NCBI GenBank assembly: GCA_964492495.1 | Contig: CAZBKJ010000001.1 | Span: 1-64,000 of the forward strand | Direction of reading: 5' to 3' | Origin: CAZBKJ01 sp964492495 | GTDB taxonomy: Bacteria > Patescibacteriota > Microgenomatia > UBA1400 > UBA12028 | DNA length: 64,000 nucleotides | Made by a program: the position numbers and the translations under genes | Shown here: one piece after another, positions 33,253 through 42,975 of the stretch | How the letters are laid out: every line of letters starts with the position of its first letter | How positions within the stretch are numbered: the stretch's first letter is position 1 | Notes under the pieces: model-generated | Told to the model about the DNA's origin: nothing | The model's input: the letters and a program-made list of their open reading frames with translations, nothing else | Databases searched by the model: none

Positions 33253-33935
33253 GCAATGCTCCCAAGAAGGTCAGTGAACGTTTCTACTTTCAGTGAAGCA
33301 GATCCTACAAGAAAGCCATCTATCTCAGGTGACGTGAGTAGCTTCCTATCACTAGTGGAGTTCACACTTCCACCATAGAGAAATGGCACGTTCCCAAATG
33401 CGGTTTTGACATGTTCCTTTACATCCAGAATATGTTCAATCGTATCTGTTTCATCTGATCCAATATGCTCGATTGGTTCAAAAGTAACAAGGAGTTTTTT
33501 GCGATCTGACTCATCGATCGCATTGGCTTGTGCATTTATTTCATCTTTTGTCACACAAATAATAGGAACTATATTGTGTTCGATACATTCACGAACTTTA
33601 TTTGCGACGTCTGTATTTGTTTCATGAAAATATCGACGGCGTTCGCTGTGTCCAATAATCGCATATTTCACGCCAAGGCCTTCGAGGTTCAAACTTGAAA
33701 CCGCACCAGTATAGGATCCCGCGGGATATGGACTGATATCTTGCACGCCGATAAAAACAGTAGTGATTTTTTGTACCTCGTCAAACAGTGACAGATGAGG
33801 AAAAGCAGGGCAGAGGACGATCGTCGTTGATCGGTCGTAGTTTGTCTTTTGAAGTTGAGGAGCGAACTGCTTAACCCAATCAGCTATTTCTTCTGAATTT
33901 TTATTCGATTTGAAGTTGGCGATGACGTATTTCAT
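33249..33935 (-). CDS. tpiA: Triosephosphate isomerase
   Basis: 228 residues from MKYVIANFKSNKN, slightly short. Catalytic residues are in place: Asn/Lys in ANFKSNK, His in YAIIGHSERRRYF, Glu in VTFEPIEHIGSD, and the phosphate loop FLYGGSVNS. Loop 6 is unusual: instead of EPVWAIGTG it reads EPIEHIGSDE, more like archaeal EPPELIGTG. It interconverts dihydroxyacetone phosphate and glyceraldehyde 3-phosphate. It overlaps the PIG-V-like gene by ATGA-type coupling. Confidence 0.92.
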   Translation of the reverse strand: MKYVIANFKSNKNSEEIADWVKQFAPQLQKTNYDRSTTIVLCPAFPHLSLFDEVQKITTVFIGVQDISPYPAGSYTGAVSSLNLEGLGVKYAIIGHSERRRYFHETNTDVANKVRECIEHNIVPIICVTKDEINAQANAIDESDRKKLLVTFEPIEHIGSDETDTIEHILDVKEHVKTAFGNVPFLYGGSVNSTSDRKLLTSPEIDGFLVGSASLKVETFTDLLGSIA

Positions 33936-34041
33936 AGTGGAAAGTTTTTTTCTACTCTTGAATTGGACTATAAACGATAAACTACTTGCCCGCAATGCTT
34001 TCTATAGTTTGTAATTCTGTAGGCGAGTCAAGTTTTGGTGT

Positions 34042-34047
34042 GATACT
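34042..34047 (+). promoter_or_regulatory. -10 box of the UvrD-like helicase gene
   Basis: TGTGATACT context (TG at 34039-34041 region), eight bases before the ATG at 34056; near-leaderless. Confidence 0.4.
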
Positions 34048-34055
34048 ATGGCGAA

Positions 34056-36125
34056 ATGGATATCTCCAAAGCACTCGATATACTCAATGAGGCACAGCGA
34101 CAAGCGGTACAACATCCAATTGGAGTTCCTGCCATGGTGATGGCTGGTGCTGGATCGGGAAAAACGAGGGTGTTGACGACAAGAGTTGCCCACTTGGTTG
34201 CAAATCACAGTGTACATCCTTCTGGAGTTTTACTCGTTACGTTTACAAATAAAGCCGCAGCTGAGATGACTACCCGTGTCAGTATGCTCACCGGATCAGG
34301 ATTGCCTTTTTCAGGGACATTTCATCGTATATGCGCGCGGATTTTGCGAGCATCAGGAAAAAGTATCGGGCTTGATCCAAACTTCACGATCTATGATAGC
34401 GATGATCAGATTTCTCTGGTGACGCAAATCGAAAAGGAACTCGGAATTTCAACAAAGGAGTATCGACCGGCATCAATTCTGTCATTAATTTCGGGAGCCA
34501 AAAACGAACTTGTGACACCCATTGAGTACCACTCCCTTGCCAAAGGAAGATTTCAAGAAACAGCCAGCCGTGTCTATCCTATTTATCAGCGACGACTGGC
34601 GCAAAATGGGGCTGTAGATTTTGATGATTTACTTATGAAAACCGTGGAGCTTCTGTCACAAGATGAGCCAACTCGCCGGTACTACCAACAACTTTTTTCC
34701 CACATTCTCATTGATGAGTATCAAGATACAAACACCGCGCAGCTCACTCTCACAAAACTTCTGTTAAATAGTGATCACAATCTTTTTGTGGTTGGAGACT
34801 TTTCTCAAGCAATTTATAGCTGGAGAGGTGCGGATTTTCGCAACATGATGTCTCTGCAAACACAGTTTCCTGAAATGAAAACCTATGAACTGTCACAGAA
34901 CTACCGCAGTACCCAACCAATATTGGAAGCTGCAAGCGCTGTGATTGCCCATAACAGTAGTCATCCTGTACTGGAGCTCTGGACAGATAAAAATGAAGGA
35001 GAAAAGTTGGTGTTGTTTGAAGCAGACACTGACAGAGAAGAAGTGAAGCATGTGGTGAGAGAGACAGCAAGTTATCTACAGAAAAATCCTTTTGCAACTA
35101 TTGCTGTGTTATATCGAACCAATGCCCAAAGTCGCGCGTTTGAAGAAGGATTTTTGTCTGCAGGAATTTCGTACAGACTAGTTGGTGGACTGCGATTTTA
35201 TGCTCGCAAAGAAATAAAAGATATTTTGGCGTACTTGCGACTGTACGTACACGCGGAAGATGAAATTGCCAAGGGAAGAATTGAAAAATTGGGAAAAAGA
35301 AAAGCTGCCGTTTTTTTCCAATGGCTTGAACAAGAAAAAGCAAGAGAAGAAGAAGCTGTACAACGAATGCAGACAGAAACAACAGACTCTGTAGAACAAG
35401 CACGAGCTGCATTTGAAATTCCCAATGCCAAAGGAAGTGAACAAGAGCATGTGGAACAAAATGAGACTTCTGCGCTAGTCGTGGTTGACAAGATTTTAGA
35501 AAACACGAAATACATACAGAGTTTTGACGAGCATGATGAAGAAGATCGTGGAAGACTTGAAAATATTCAGGAGTTTCGATCTGTAGCCGCAAGTTACCCA
35601 ACCATTCTTTCACTGCTTGAAGCGGTTTCTTTGATTGAGGAAGAAGCTCTGCGCAAGGAAACTGATGAAGATAGCTCTCGCGTAACGCTTATGAGTATTC
35701 ATGGAGCCAAAGGGCTTGAGTTTGATCGTGTCTTTATTGTCGGGATGGAAGAAGGAATCTTCCCACATTCACGATCACTTCTTGCCCCTCAAGAGATGGA
35801 GGAAGAACGACGACTTTGTTATGTTGCAATGACTAGAGCGCGAAGTCATCTCACTCTGAGTTTTGCTCGCCAAAGACTCTTGTATGGACGTATCAGTGGC
35901 TCAGTGGTTTCCCGCTTTATTGCTGAAATTCCCAAAGATGTCGTGCAAGCAACTCTCTCCCCAAGAGTAGGACAGATGGTGTCACGTTTTACAGGAAGAC
36001 AAAATTCATCCTTTGGTCAGCCAAAACCAGTAGAACGCAAGCAAGTATTTACCTCTTTTGATGATCCTAGTATTGATGACTTTTTGGAAGGAAACATGGA
36101 TATCGATGCCTTCCTATCTTCGTAA
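34056..36125 (+). CDS. UvrD/PcrA-type superfamily 1 DNA helicase
   Basis: 689 residues. Motifs in order: Q-motif region LNEAQRQAVQHP, Walker A AGAGSGKTRVL, TFTNKAAAEM, GTFHRICARIL, Walker B ILIDEYQDTN, VGDFSQAIYSWRGAD, LSQNYRST, LYRTNAQSRAFEE, MSIHGAKGLEFDRVFIVGM and YVAMTRARSHL. The 2B insertion (about residues 400-520) is low-complexity and Glu/Gln-rich, with RIEKLGKRK where UvrD/PcrA have RIxNxPxRGIG. It unwinds 3'-tailed DNA in repair or replication restart. uvrD or pcrA cannot be chosen. Confidence 0.95.
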   Translation: MDISKALDILNEAQRQAVQHPIGVPAMVMAGAGSGKTRVLTTRVAHLVANHSVHPSGVLLVTFTNKAAAEMTTRVSMLTGSGLPFSGTFHRICARILRASGKSIGLDPNFTIYDSDDQISLVTQIEKELGISTKEYRPASILSLISGAKNELVTPIEYHSLAKGRFQETASRVYPIYQRRLAQNGAVDFDDLLMKTVELLSQDEPTRRYYQQLFSHILIDEYQDTNTAQLTLTKLLLNSDHNLFVVGDFSQAIYSWRGADFRNMMSLQTQFPEMKTYELSQNYRSTQPILEAASAVIAHNSSHPVLELWTDKNEGEKLVLFEADTDREEVKHVVRETASYLQKNPFATIAVLYRTNAQSRAFEEGFLSAGISYRLVGGLRFYARKEIKDILAYLRLYVHAEDEIAKGRIEKLGKRKAAVFFQWLEQEKAREEEAVQRMQTETTDSVEQARAAFEIPNAKGSEQEHVEQNETSALVVVDKILENTKYIQSFDEHDEEDRGRLENIQEFRSVAASYPTILSLLEAVSLIEEEALRKETDEDSSRVTLMSIHGAKGLEFDRVFIVGMEEGIFPHSRSLLAPQEMEEERRLCYVAMTRARSHLTLSFARQRLLYGRISGSVVSRFIAEIPKDVVQATLSPRVGQMVSRFTGRQNSSFGQPKPVERKQVFTSFDDPSIDDFLEGNMDIDAFLSS

Positions 36126-36182
36126 TACAGTTCGCTTTCCTACTTGCACTTTGTGGTAAAAATTACTACGCTTATCTATAGT

Positions 36183-36380
36183 ATGAAAAAAGCAAAAACA
36201 AAACGAAGTGGTGTCAGCAAAAAAACACAATCTCACAGAGCAGTCTTTTGTGACTGTGGATCACTCTTGTGTGATAAGAGTACTGGCTTTTGGGGAAAAG
36301 ACCAACCAATGGTGCTTTTATTGTCAGCAGGAATTGTCATCCTTATCGTCGTTGGCTTATATCTGACGGGTTGGTTATAA
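36183..36380 (+). CDS. Hypothetical small membrane protein with Cys pair
   Basis: 65 residues from MKKAKTKRSGVSKK. A basic N-terminal tail is followed by AVFCDCGSLLCDKS, a possible metal-binding C-x-C-x5-C cluster, and then one transmembrane helix (MVLLLSAGIVILIVVGLYLTGWL). Predicted type: tail-anchored with a cytoplasmic Cys motif. It lies between uvrD and the FemX-like gene on the same strand. No family recognised. Confidence 0.55.
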   Translation: MKKAKTKRSGVSKKTQSHRAVFCDCGSLLCDKSTGFWGKDQPMVLLLSAGIVILIVVGLYLTGWL

Positions 36381-36381
36381 T
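36376..36381 (+). promoter_or_regulatory. -10 box of the FemX-like gene
   Basis: Perfect TATAAT overlapping the stop codon of the previous gene, eight bases before the ATG at 36390; predicted nearly leaderless. Confidence 0.55.
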
Positions 36382-36389
36382 AAACCCCT

Positions 36390-37421
36390 ATGCTCGTTCG
36401 TCCTCTTGGAAGTATTGATAGAACTGCGCTTGATGCAGTGGCTGTTCATCCTTTGCAGTCATATGCGTGGGGGGAGTTTCGAGGCGAAACTGGTCAGAGT
36501 GTCGAGCGAGTTGGATTCTTTGATCAAGGGAAGCTCAATTCCGTTCTCACTGTCACGTTTCATAAAGTTCCAAAAACATCGTACACAATTGGCTACGTTC
36601 CACGTGGAAGTATGCCAGATGAAACGATGCTTGCGACACTTCGAGCGCTGGGTGAAAAATACAACGCAATTTCTATTAAACTTGAACCCAACGTGTCTGC
36701 TCCCGTCGCAAATACCGCTTCCCATGAAGTCACAACCAAATTTTTACTTTCGCATGGCTGTGTAGTTGGAAAACCATTGTTTACTCCCTATACATTTGTC
36801 CTTTCTCTTGAGCCTTCTGAAGAAGAGCTACTTGCAAACATGCACCAAAAAACCAGGTACAACATCAACGTTGCCATCAAAAAGGGTGTGCAGGTTGTCG
36901 AAGACAGTACGGAAGGCGGGCTTGAAGAGTACTTCACTCTCTTGGAAGAAACTACCAAGCGCCAAGGATTTTATGCGCATGACAGAGAGTATTACCAAAA
37001 ACTCTGGAAGATTTTATCCAAAGAAGGTATAGCCCATATTTTCAAAGCGGTATATGAAGGAAAGACCCTTGGTATCTGGGTTGTGTTTGTGTTTAACAAA
37101 ACAATCTATTATCCATACGGGGCATCATCTCGAGAGAATCGAGAAGTGATGGGAAACAATCTTCTAGCCTGGGAAGTAATAAAATTTGGGAAAAAGATGG
37201 GGTGTACCAAGTTTGATATGTGGGGAAGCTTAGGGCCAGAACCAAATCCGAAAGATCCTTGGTTTGGCTTTCATAAGTTCAAGGAAGGCTACGGTGGAAC
37301 CCTCATGCAGTTTATTGGCACGTATGACTTAGTTTTGAATCCTCGCATGTATGGTATAGTGCAAAAGCTCGATTCCATCCGATGGAAAGTGCTACGTATC
37401 AAGTCTAAATTTGGATTGTAG
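36390..37421 (+). CDS. FemAB/FemX-family aminoacyltransferase (peptidoglycan bridge)
   Basis: 343 residues with the double-GNAT Fem fold. Segments typical of the family: QSYAWGEFRGETGQ near residue 22, TYTIGYVPRG-like SYTIGYVPRGSM, LANMHQKTRYNINVAIKKGV (the conserved K-x-R-x-N motif) near 155, YYPYGASSRENREVMGNNLLAWEVIKF and FDMWGSLGPEPN with FHKFKEGYGG. Fem proteins use aminoacyl-tRNA to add cross-bridge residues to lipid II. pyrH follows 19 bases later. Confidence 0.92.
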   Translation: MLVRPLGSIDRTALDAVAVHPLQSYAWGEFRGETGQSVERVGFFDQGKLNSVLTVTFHKVPKTSYTIGYVPRGSMPDETMLATLRALGEKYNAISIKLEPNVSAPVANTASHEVTTKFLLSHGCVVGKPLFTPYTFVLSLEPSEEELLANMHQKTRYNINVAIKKGVQVVEDSTEGGLEEYFTLLEETTKRQGFYAHDREYYQKLWKILSKEGIAHIFKAVYEGKTLGIWVVFVFNKTIYYPYGASSRENREVMGNNLLAWEVIKFGKKMGCTKFDMWGSLGPEPNPKDPWFGFHKFKEGYGGTLMQFIGTYDLVLNPRMYGIVQKLDSIRWKVLRIKSKFGL

Positions 37422-37440
37422 AACTCTTGAAAGGAGTTGT

Positions 37441-38166
37441 ATGTCACAAAATATTGTTCCTGCGTATAAACGTATCCTCCTCAAACTTGGTGGGGAAATT
37501 ATGCTGGGGAAGCGTGAGCATGGCGTCGACCCTGAGGCTGCGATGGAAATTGCTTCTCAAATCAAAGAAGTCTACGAGACTGGTGTGCAGGTCGCAATTG
37601 TTATTGGTGGTGGTAATATTTTTCGTGGAATGGCTGGATCAAAAAACGGCATCGATCGAGCCACAGCTGATTACATGGGGATGCTTGCGACCGTCATGAA
37701 CGCGCTGGCATTACAAGATGCTCTGGAAAAAGTGGGAGTTCCAACCCGAGTACAATCAGCTTTGTTGATGCCAGCAGTGGCCGAAAGTTTTATTCGACGA
37801 AAAGCCCTTCGTCATATGGAAAAAGGAAGAGTCGTGATTCTAGCTGCAGGAACTGGCGTTCCGTACGTGACAACTGATACTGGTGCAACACTTCATGCAT
37901 TGGAGCTTCACTGTGACATCGTCATGAAAGCAACAAAAGTTGATGGTGTGTATGACAAAGATCCAATGAAACACAAGGACGCAAAGCGATACAAGAAATT
38001 GACGATCATGGAAGCTATCCAAAATCCAGATATTGGAGTGATGGATACAGCTGGTCTTACCATGTGTATGGAAAACAAAATGAAAATTCTTGTTTTTAAT
38101 GCATTTGAAAAAGGAAACTTACTTCGAGCTGTTGCTGGAGATGATATCGGAACACTGGTGGAGTAA
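37441..38166 (+). CDS. pyrH: UMP kinase
   Basis: 241 residues from MSQNIVPAYKRILLKLGGEIMLG, with a GAAAGGAG ribosome-binding site. Motifs: VAIVIGGGNIFRG for phosphate binding, RATADYMGMLATVMNALALQDALE, PYVTTDTGATLHALEL, and ATKVDGVYDKDPMKH. The family phosphorylates UMP to UDP and is essential. Overall length and motifs match bacterial PyrH. Usually it neighbours frr/tsf; here it follows a FemX-like gene. Confidence 0.96.
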   Translation: MSQNIVPAYKRILLKLGGEIMLGKREHGVDPEAAMEIASQIKEVYETGVQVAIVIGGGNIFRGMAGSKNGIDRATADYMGMLATVMNALALQDALEKVGVPTRVQSALLMPAVAESFIRRKALRHMEKGRVVILAAGTGVPYVTTDTGATLHALELHCDIVMKATKVDGVYDKDPMKHKDAKRYKKLTIMEAIQNPDIGVMDTAGLTMCMENKMKILVFNAFEKGNLLRAVAGDDIGTLVE

Positions 38167-38198
38167 TCGAAAATTTCTGCAGTTGCGGGGAGACAGTT

Positions 38199-38444
38199 AT
38201 GAATAAAGAAAGAAGATTTGAATACCAAGAAGTTCCTTTAATAAAGGGAATACTTGATTATGTAAAAAAGTATGGTCCAGTAAATATGGCTGATATATGG
38301 CAAGGGGGAAGAAACACAGGATGGATTTCTCCACAGGCTACGGAAAACGAAGTTAGAACATCAGTAGATAGGTTGCTTGAATCTGGAGAGTTGATATATA
38401 CAAACTCATTTCGATTAAAAGCCTGTCCATCCGTTGAGAAGTAA
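38199..38444 (+). CDS. Hypothetical small winged-helix-like protein
   Basis: 81 residues: polar, with PLIKGILDYVKKYGPVNMADIWQ and a later ENEVRTSVDRLLESGELIYTN followed by a short beta-like end. This helix-turn-helix-strand pattern suggests a winged-helix domain, where RTSVDRLLESGEL would be a recognition helix with wing. DNA binding is an inference. A GGGGAGA ribosome-binding site precedes the ATG. It ends 13 bases from lon (convergent). Confidence 0.55.
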   Translation: MNKERRFEYQEVPLIKGILDYVKKYGPVNMADIWQGGRNTGWISPQATENEVRTSVDRLLESGELIYTNSFRLKACPSVEK

Positions 38445-38457
38445 GTTCAAATATTTC

Positions 38458-41037
38458 TTAAGCCACCAATGCGAGCTTCACCACTTCATCCATGTGATCG
38501 ACAAAGTGTGGCGTAATATCTTTTTTGATATTCTCTGGCATTTTTGCCCAATCTTTTGCGTTGGGTTTTGGAGCAATGATCGTACGGATCCCTGCACGGT
38601 GAGCTGCGATCACTTTTTCTTTTAGTCCTCCAATTTCAAGCACTCGTCCACGAAGTGTTACTTCTCCAGTCATCGCGATATCATGGCGAACTGCTTTTCC
38701 AGTAAGAGCTGAGAGAACAGCAATTGTCATGGTGATTCCAGCACTAGGACCATCTTTTGGTACGGCACCTTCTGGAACGTGGATGTGAATCTCACTTTTT
38801 TTCAGAATCTCATCGGACACTTTGAGTTTCTTTGCATTTGCCTGCACGTAGGTTAAAGCGGCTCTGGCTGACTCTTGCATGACTTTCCCAAGTTTTCCAG
38901 TCAAAATAAGATTGCCACCTTTTCGGTTCGGGATGATTGCGACTTCAACTGGGAGTGTTTCTCCGCCGACACTTGTCCACGCCATTCCGGTTGCAAGACC
39001 TATGCTGTCTTCTTTTTCCATTGACGTATCTTCGTAAATATAAGGACCCAAGAATTCCACAACTGCTTTTTCATCAACTGTGACGACAGTCTTTTTCCCT
39101 TCAGCAATAATTCGAGCAATTTTTCTACATACTTTACTGATATATCGCTCAAGACCTCTGACTCCTGCTTCTCGTGTGTAGTGACTGATGATCGAGCGAA
39201 GTACGTCATCACTGATCTTTACCTGTTTGTCAGTCAATGCATTAAACCCAATTTGTTTTGGGAGTAGGTATCTCTTGGCAATTTCAAATTTCTCATCCAT
39301 CGTATAGCCTGAGTAGCTAATAATTTCGAGACGATCACGAAGAGCGGGAGGAATCGTATCCAGGACGTTTGCGGTTGTAATAAACATGACCTGAGAGAGA
39401 TCGAATGGAACGTCGAGGTAGTGATCTTCAAATCCATGGTTTTGTTCTGGGTCTAAAGCCTCAAGAAGTGCTGCAGATGGATCACCTCGATAATCAAGAC
39501 CGATCTTGTCTACTTCATCAAGCATAAAGACAGGATTGAGTTTGCCAGCCTGTTTCATTCCACTGATGATGCGTCCAGGCATGGATCCCACATAGGTACG
39601 TCTGTGACCTCGAATTTCCGCTTCATCACGAATACCACCCAACGAGACTTTGACGAATTCTCGACCCAAAGCCTTGGCTATGGATTTCCCAAGGGAGGTT
39701 TTTCCAACACCAGGAGCACCAACAAAACACAAGATTGTTGGCATGTGATTTCTTTCATGCTTGGTAGGTGTCTTTGATTTGCCTTTGAGCTTATCAAGTT
39801 TTTTCTGCACACTGGCAGAAACTGATCCTGAGGATTTTTGTTCCTGATCCTGTCGAAGTTTCAAAACAGCTAAGTGCTCAAGGATACGATCTTTGACTTC
39901 CTCTAGTCCATAGTGATCACTATCCAAAATTTCTTTAGCTTTTTCTAGAGAAAACATCTTCTTACTCATTTTTCCCCACGGAAGTTCGACCAAGGTATCA
40001 AGCCAAGTTCGCACATAGCCACTTTCTGATGACATCTCAGGCATGGCAATGAGTCGGCGAAGTTCCTTTAAGGCTTTTTTCTTGATCTCTGCAGGCATGG
40101 CGCTTCGCTGAATTGTTTTTCGAAGACTATCGAGTTCTTGTTCTTCTTCATCTTCGTCAGAAATATCTCCCAGTTCTCGTTGGATAATTCGCATGCGTTC
40201 ACGCAAAATATTTTCCTTGGCATGCTTATCAAATTTTTTCTGTGTTTTTGAGGTGATATTCTTTTCGATTTCTAAAACTTTGATTTCTTCTTCTAGATAG
40301 ATCAACACGGACTGCAGTCTTTTTTGCACATCACGTTCTTCCAAGAGTGCTTGTTTTTTCTTGCTAGGTAAATCAAGGGTAGATGCGATTTGATCAGCAA
40401 GCTCAGACGGGTTGACTCCGCCCATGAGTTTCATGAAGTTTAGAAACTCCACTGGTTTTCCTAAGTTTACGGCTTTTCGAAATTGTGTCGTTAAGATTTT
40501 GCACATCGCAGACACTTCTGCATTCTCGATAATGACATCTTCGATCGGTTCGATCTCACACTCGCTGTAACTTTCTTCAACAAATACTTTTTTAATTTTC
40601 ACTCGGGTAATTGCATGGACGAGCGCGTTGAGTTCGTGTTCTCCTTTTAAGATTCGCTCAATCGATGCGATGACACCTGTCTCATAGAGGTCTTTTTGTT
40701 CAGGATCATTGGAGTTATCACGTCGTTGTGTTACTAAAACCACATTCTTTCGTGTGCGAATGGCTTCTTCGATTGCGTTGACTGATTTTGTGCGGGCAAA
40801 CGCAAGAATATTTTCTGTGTGAGGAAACACAACACCTTCACGTAGTGGAACTAATGGAAGTTTGTTGACGGGAATTTCTATTGTGGGAACACTTGGAAGT
40901 GTATTTTCTTTTTCTGGTGCTTCTTCCTTAGACGATACAGTTTCCTTTACAGAAACTTCATCTTTTTTTACTGGTTTTTTCCCAGAAAAAATGACATTTT
41001 CGTCGTTTGAATTGGATGAATCTTTAGGGTCTGACAT
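38458..41037 (-). CDS. lon: ATP-dependent protease Lon
   Basis: 859 residues from [17 protein letters not shown]; the N-terminal ~60 residues are a polar, Lys/Glu-rich extension before the LON substrate domain ([14 protein letters not shown]). The AAA+ module has Walker [18 protein letters not shown], Walker [12 protein letters not shown] and the sensor [14 protein letters not shown] [17 protein letters not shown] Ser/Lys-rich insertion (about residues 410-440) sits before Walker A. The protease domain has the catalytic Ser in PKDGPSAGI and Lys in [14 protein letters not shown]. It is the main cytoplasmic Lon. Confidence 0.97.
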   Translation of the reverse strand: MSDPKDSSNSNDENVIFSGKKPVKKDEVSVKETVSSKEEAPEKENTLPSVPTIEIPVNKLPLVPLREGVVFPHTENILAFARTKSVNAIEEAIRTRKNVVLVTQRRDNSNDPEQKDLYETGVIASIERILKGEHELNALVHAITRVKIKKVFVEESYSECEIEPIEDVIIENAEVSAMCKILTTQFRKAVNLGKPVEFLNFMKLMGGVNPSELADQIASTLDLPSKKKQALLEERDVQKRLQSVLIYLEEEIKVLEIEKNITSKTQKKFDKHAKENILRERMRIIQRELGDISDEDEEEQELDSLRKTIQRSAMPAEIKKKALKELRRLIAMPEMSSESGYVRTWLDTLVELPWGKMSKKMFSLEKAKEILDSDHYGLEEVKDRILEHLAVLKLRQDQEQKSSGSVSASVQKKLDKLKGKSKTPTKHERNHMPTILCFVGAPGVGKTSLGKSIAKALGREFVKVSLGGIRDEAEIRGHRRTYVGSMPGRIISGMKQAGKLNPVFMLDEVDKIGLDYRGDPSAALLEALDPEQNHGFEDHYLDVPFDLSQVMFITTANVLDTIPPALRDRLEIISYSGYTMDEKFEIAKRYLLPKQIGFNALTDKQVKISDDVLRSIISHYTREAGVRGLERYISKVCRKIARIIAEGKKTVVTVDEKAVVEFLGPYIYEDTSMEKEDSIGLATGMAWTSVGGETLPVEVAIIPNRKGGNLILTGKLGKVMQESARAALTYVQANAKKLKVSDEILKKSEIHIHVPEGAVPKDGPSAGITMTIAVLSALTGKAVRHDIAMTGEVTLRGRVLEIGGLKEKVIAAHRAGIRTIIAPKPNAKDWAKMPENIKKDITPHFVDHMDEVVKLALVA

Positions 41038-41154
41038 AGGTTTTGGCAGTTTATATTTTCGAGTGCTAAAAGTCAATCGCAAAATACAGGGAAAAACGTG
41101 AGCTTTGGGTAATATATCCTTTACATTCTCTCTTTATTCGTGTTTACTTTTTCT

Positions 41155-41400
41155 ATGTTCCATACAATAGGCGAAAAGGTAGAGGTGGCTGGTGTCTATG
41201 CCAAAGGGTATTTTACCCCAAAAAAGCTCAAGTGGGGAACAAAAATCCTTCAAATAGAGAAAGTTACCCTGGTTTCTGAGATTCGAGATGGAGATACAAA
41301 GAAGAGAATCTACTCCTTTACCTCTGGAAAAGAGCTCTACAGGCTGTTATTTGACCGAGAAACGGAAGTTTGGGTATTAGAAGAGTTGTGGGTGGAGTAA
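41155..41400 (+). CDS. Hypothetical protein, 81 residues
   Basis: From MFHTIGEKVEVAGVYAKGYFTPKKLKWG; a GTG at 41140 in frame is less likely because it coincides with a -10-like TTTACT. A small all-beta-looking basic protein, with TLVSEIRDGDTKKRIYSF and ELYRLLFDRETEVWVLEELWVE. It resembles in layout the small hypotheticals widespread in CPR. No function assigned. It is divergent from lon. Confidence 0.5.
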   Translation: MFHTIGEKVEVAGVYAKGYFTPKKLKWGTKILQIEKVTLVSEIRDGDTKKRIYSFTSGKELYRLLFDRETEVWVLEELWVE

Positions 41401-41743
41401 GGGAGAGAAAGAGGCAAGGGGTCAGAGGCAAGGGGCGAGGTATCAGAGGTCAGGGGCAAGGAGTCGGGAGATAGCAGGGGCAAGAGGTCAGAGGTCAGGT
41501 ATCAGGGACGAGGCAAGTTTGTCGTTTATCGAAAGCTAGCAAGAACAGATCTTCTCGACTACGGCCAGCTACGCTAGCCTTCGCTCAGGATGACAAACGG
41601 AGGGCTTCTCGACTGCGCTCGAAGAATAAAAGGGAAATTGCCTCAACGGCAAACTTGAGTAGTCGAAGAAAAAAGTGGGAGATTAGTAGATTAGGACAAA
41701 CAAACGGGAGAGACGTAAGAGATCAGAAAAAAGAACAATTTCT
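41401..41743. repeat. Repeat-rich intergenic region before dinB
   Basis: 343 bases without a gene. 41401-41520 is a run of imperfect G+A-rich direct repeats (AGGCAAGGGGTCAGAGG, AGGTATCAGAGG and the exact 18-mer CAAGAGGTCAGAGGTCAG at 41481-41498, also at 348-365). 41551-41600 and 41605-41631 carry TTCTCGACTRCG elements; the first ends TTCGCTCAGGATGACAAA, the second GCTCGAAGAATAAAA as at 24896-24909. TTGCC/GGCAA at 41639-41654 forms a small hairpin. Confidence 0.75.
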
Positions 41744-42970
41744 ATGCAAAAGATTTTTTTTCATGTGGATATCAATGCGTACTTTGCGACCATGCTTCAG
41801 CAGGAAAATCCGGCCTTACGAGGAAAACCTGTGGGGGTGGTAAAAGCAGAAGGACGAACCTGTATCATCGCCTCTTCCAATGAAGCAAAAAAATTTGGAA
41901 TCGCAACAGGATCGCTCGTCAAAGATGCCAGGAAACTCGCTCCTGATCTAGTGTTAATCCCAGCGAACTTTGACATCATGCTGTCTGCGACTCGAAAATT
42001 GAAAAAGATTTTTGAAGAGTTTTCACCTAGTGTGCATGTATTCTCACTGGATGAAGTATTTTTAGATCTTACTGGCTGTGAAGCAATCATGGGAGTGCCG
42101 CTCACCTATGCTGACACGATTCAAAAACGGATCAAAGAAGTGTTGGGTGAGTGGGTGAAGTGTAATGTGGGAATTTCTCACAACAAATTACTTGCAAAAA
42201 TGGCGAGTGAAATCGCCCCAAAAGGAACTGCTCTCACTATTGATGCATCAAATGTTACTGAAGTTTTATCCACGGTTGAGTTTAAGGATGTCTGTGGAAT
42301 AGGAAGGGGCTTGTCAAAAAAACTACACTACTTAGGAGTTCATCACCCAATAGAGATTAATTTGCTTGATGACAAAACTCTACACGATACCTTTGGTCCA
42401 CATTGGGCAGTGGAACTCAAAAAAATTGCACGAGGGGAAGAAACACATTTGTTTACGCATGAGAAAGAAGTGACGTACCAACAATCAGTCGGGCGAACCA
42501 TCACGGGGTGGAAGCTCTGTGATGATGAAGAACAGATCCAACGAGTTCTTCTCAATTTACTGGAAGAAGCGACACACAAGCTTCGGGCTATGGATTTGGT
42601 GGGACGAAAAGTAGGTGTATCTTTGTGGGGACATGACAGACATTGGGGAGAATATCGAACTTTGCAGTATTGGGTACGACATACCGATGAAATTTGGAAA
42701 CTCCTCTATGATGGGATGTATAAAAAATGGAGACGAGACTTTCCGGTTATCAAATTTGGTGTGTGGATTGGGGAGTGTAAACCAACTTCAGTAAGTCCTC
42801 AGTGTTTTCTGCCAGAATGGGAAAAGAGAGAAAAGATCTATGGTATAGTTGATAGTATTAATGATAAGTTTGGATCATTTACGCTCTATCCAGCAAAGCT
42901 ATTAGGAGCCCCAATTATCAAGCCGGAAGTGACAGGATATTTGGGAGATAGAGTATATTTAGGGTTATAA
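41744..42970 (+). CDS. dinB: DNA polymerase IV-type Y-family polymerase
   Basis: 408 residues. The palm motifs are present: FFHVDINAYFATML with the first catalytic Asp, and HVFSLDEVFLDLTG with the Asp-Glu pair; KCNVGISHNKLLAKMASE and GIGRGLSKKLHYLGV (helix-hairpin-helix) follow, then the little-finger domain (SVGRTITGWKLCDDEEQI). It copies past DNA lesions. No beta-clamp-binding peptide is obvious at the C-terminus. The ATG follows the repeat region and lacks a strong ribosome-binding site. Confidence 0.94.
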   Translation: MQKIFFHVDINAYFATMLQQENPALRGKPVGVVKAEGRTCIIASSNEAKKFGIATGSLVKDARKLAPDLVLIPANFDIMLSATRKLKKIFEEFSPSVHVFSLDEVFLDLTGCEAIMGVPLTYADTIQKRIKEVLGEWVKCNVGISHNKLLAKMASEIAPKGTALTIDASNVTEVLSTVEFKDVCGIGRGLSKKLHYLGVHHPIEINLLDDKTLHDTFGPHWAVELKKIARGEETHLFTHEKEVTYQQSVGRTITGWKLCDDEEQIQRVLLNLLEEATHKLRAMDLVGRKVGVSLWGHDRHWGEYRTLQYWVRHTDEIWKLLYDGMYKKWRRDFPVIKFGVWIGECKPTSVSPQCFLPEWEKREKIYGIVDSINDKFGSFTLYPAKLLGAPIIKPEVTGYLGDRVYLGL

Positions 42971-42975
42971 AAAAT

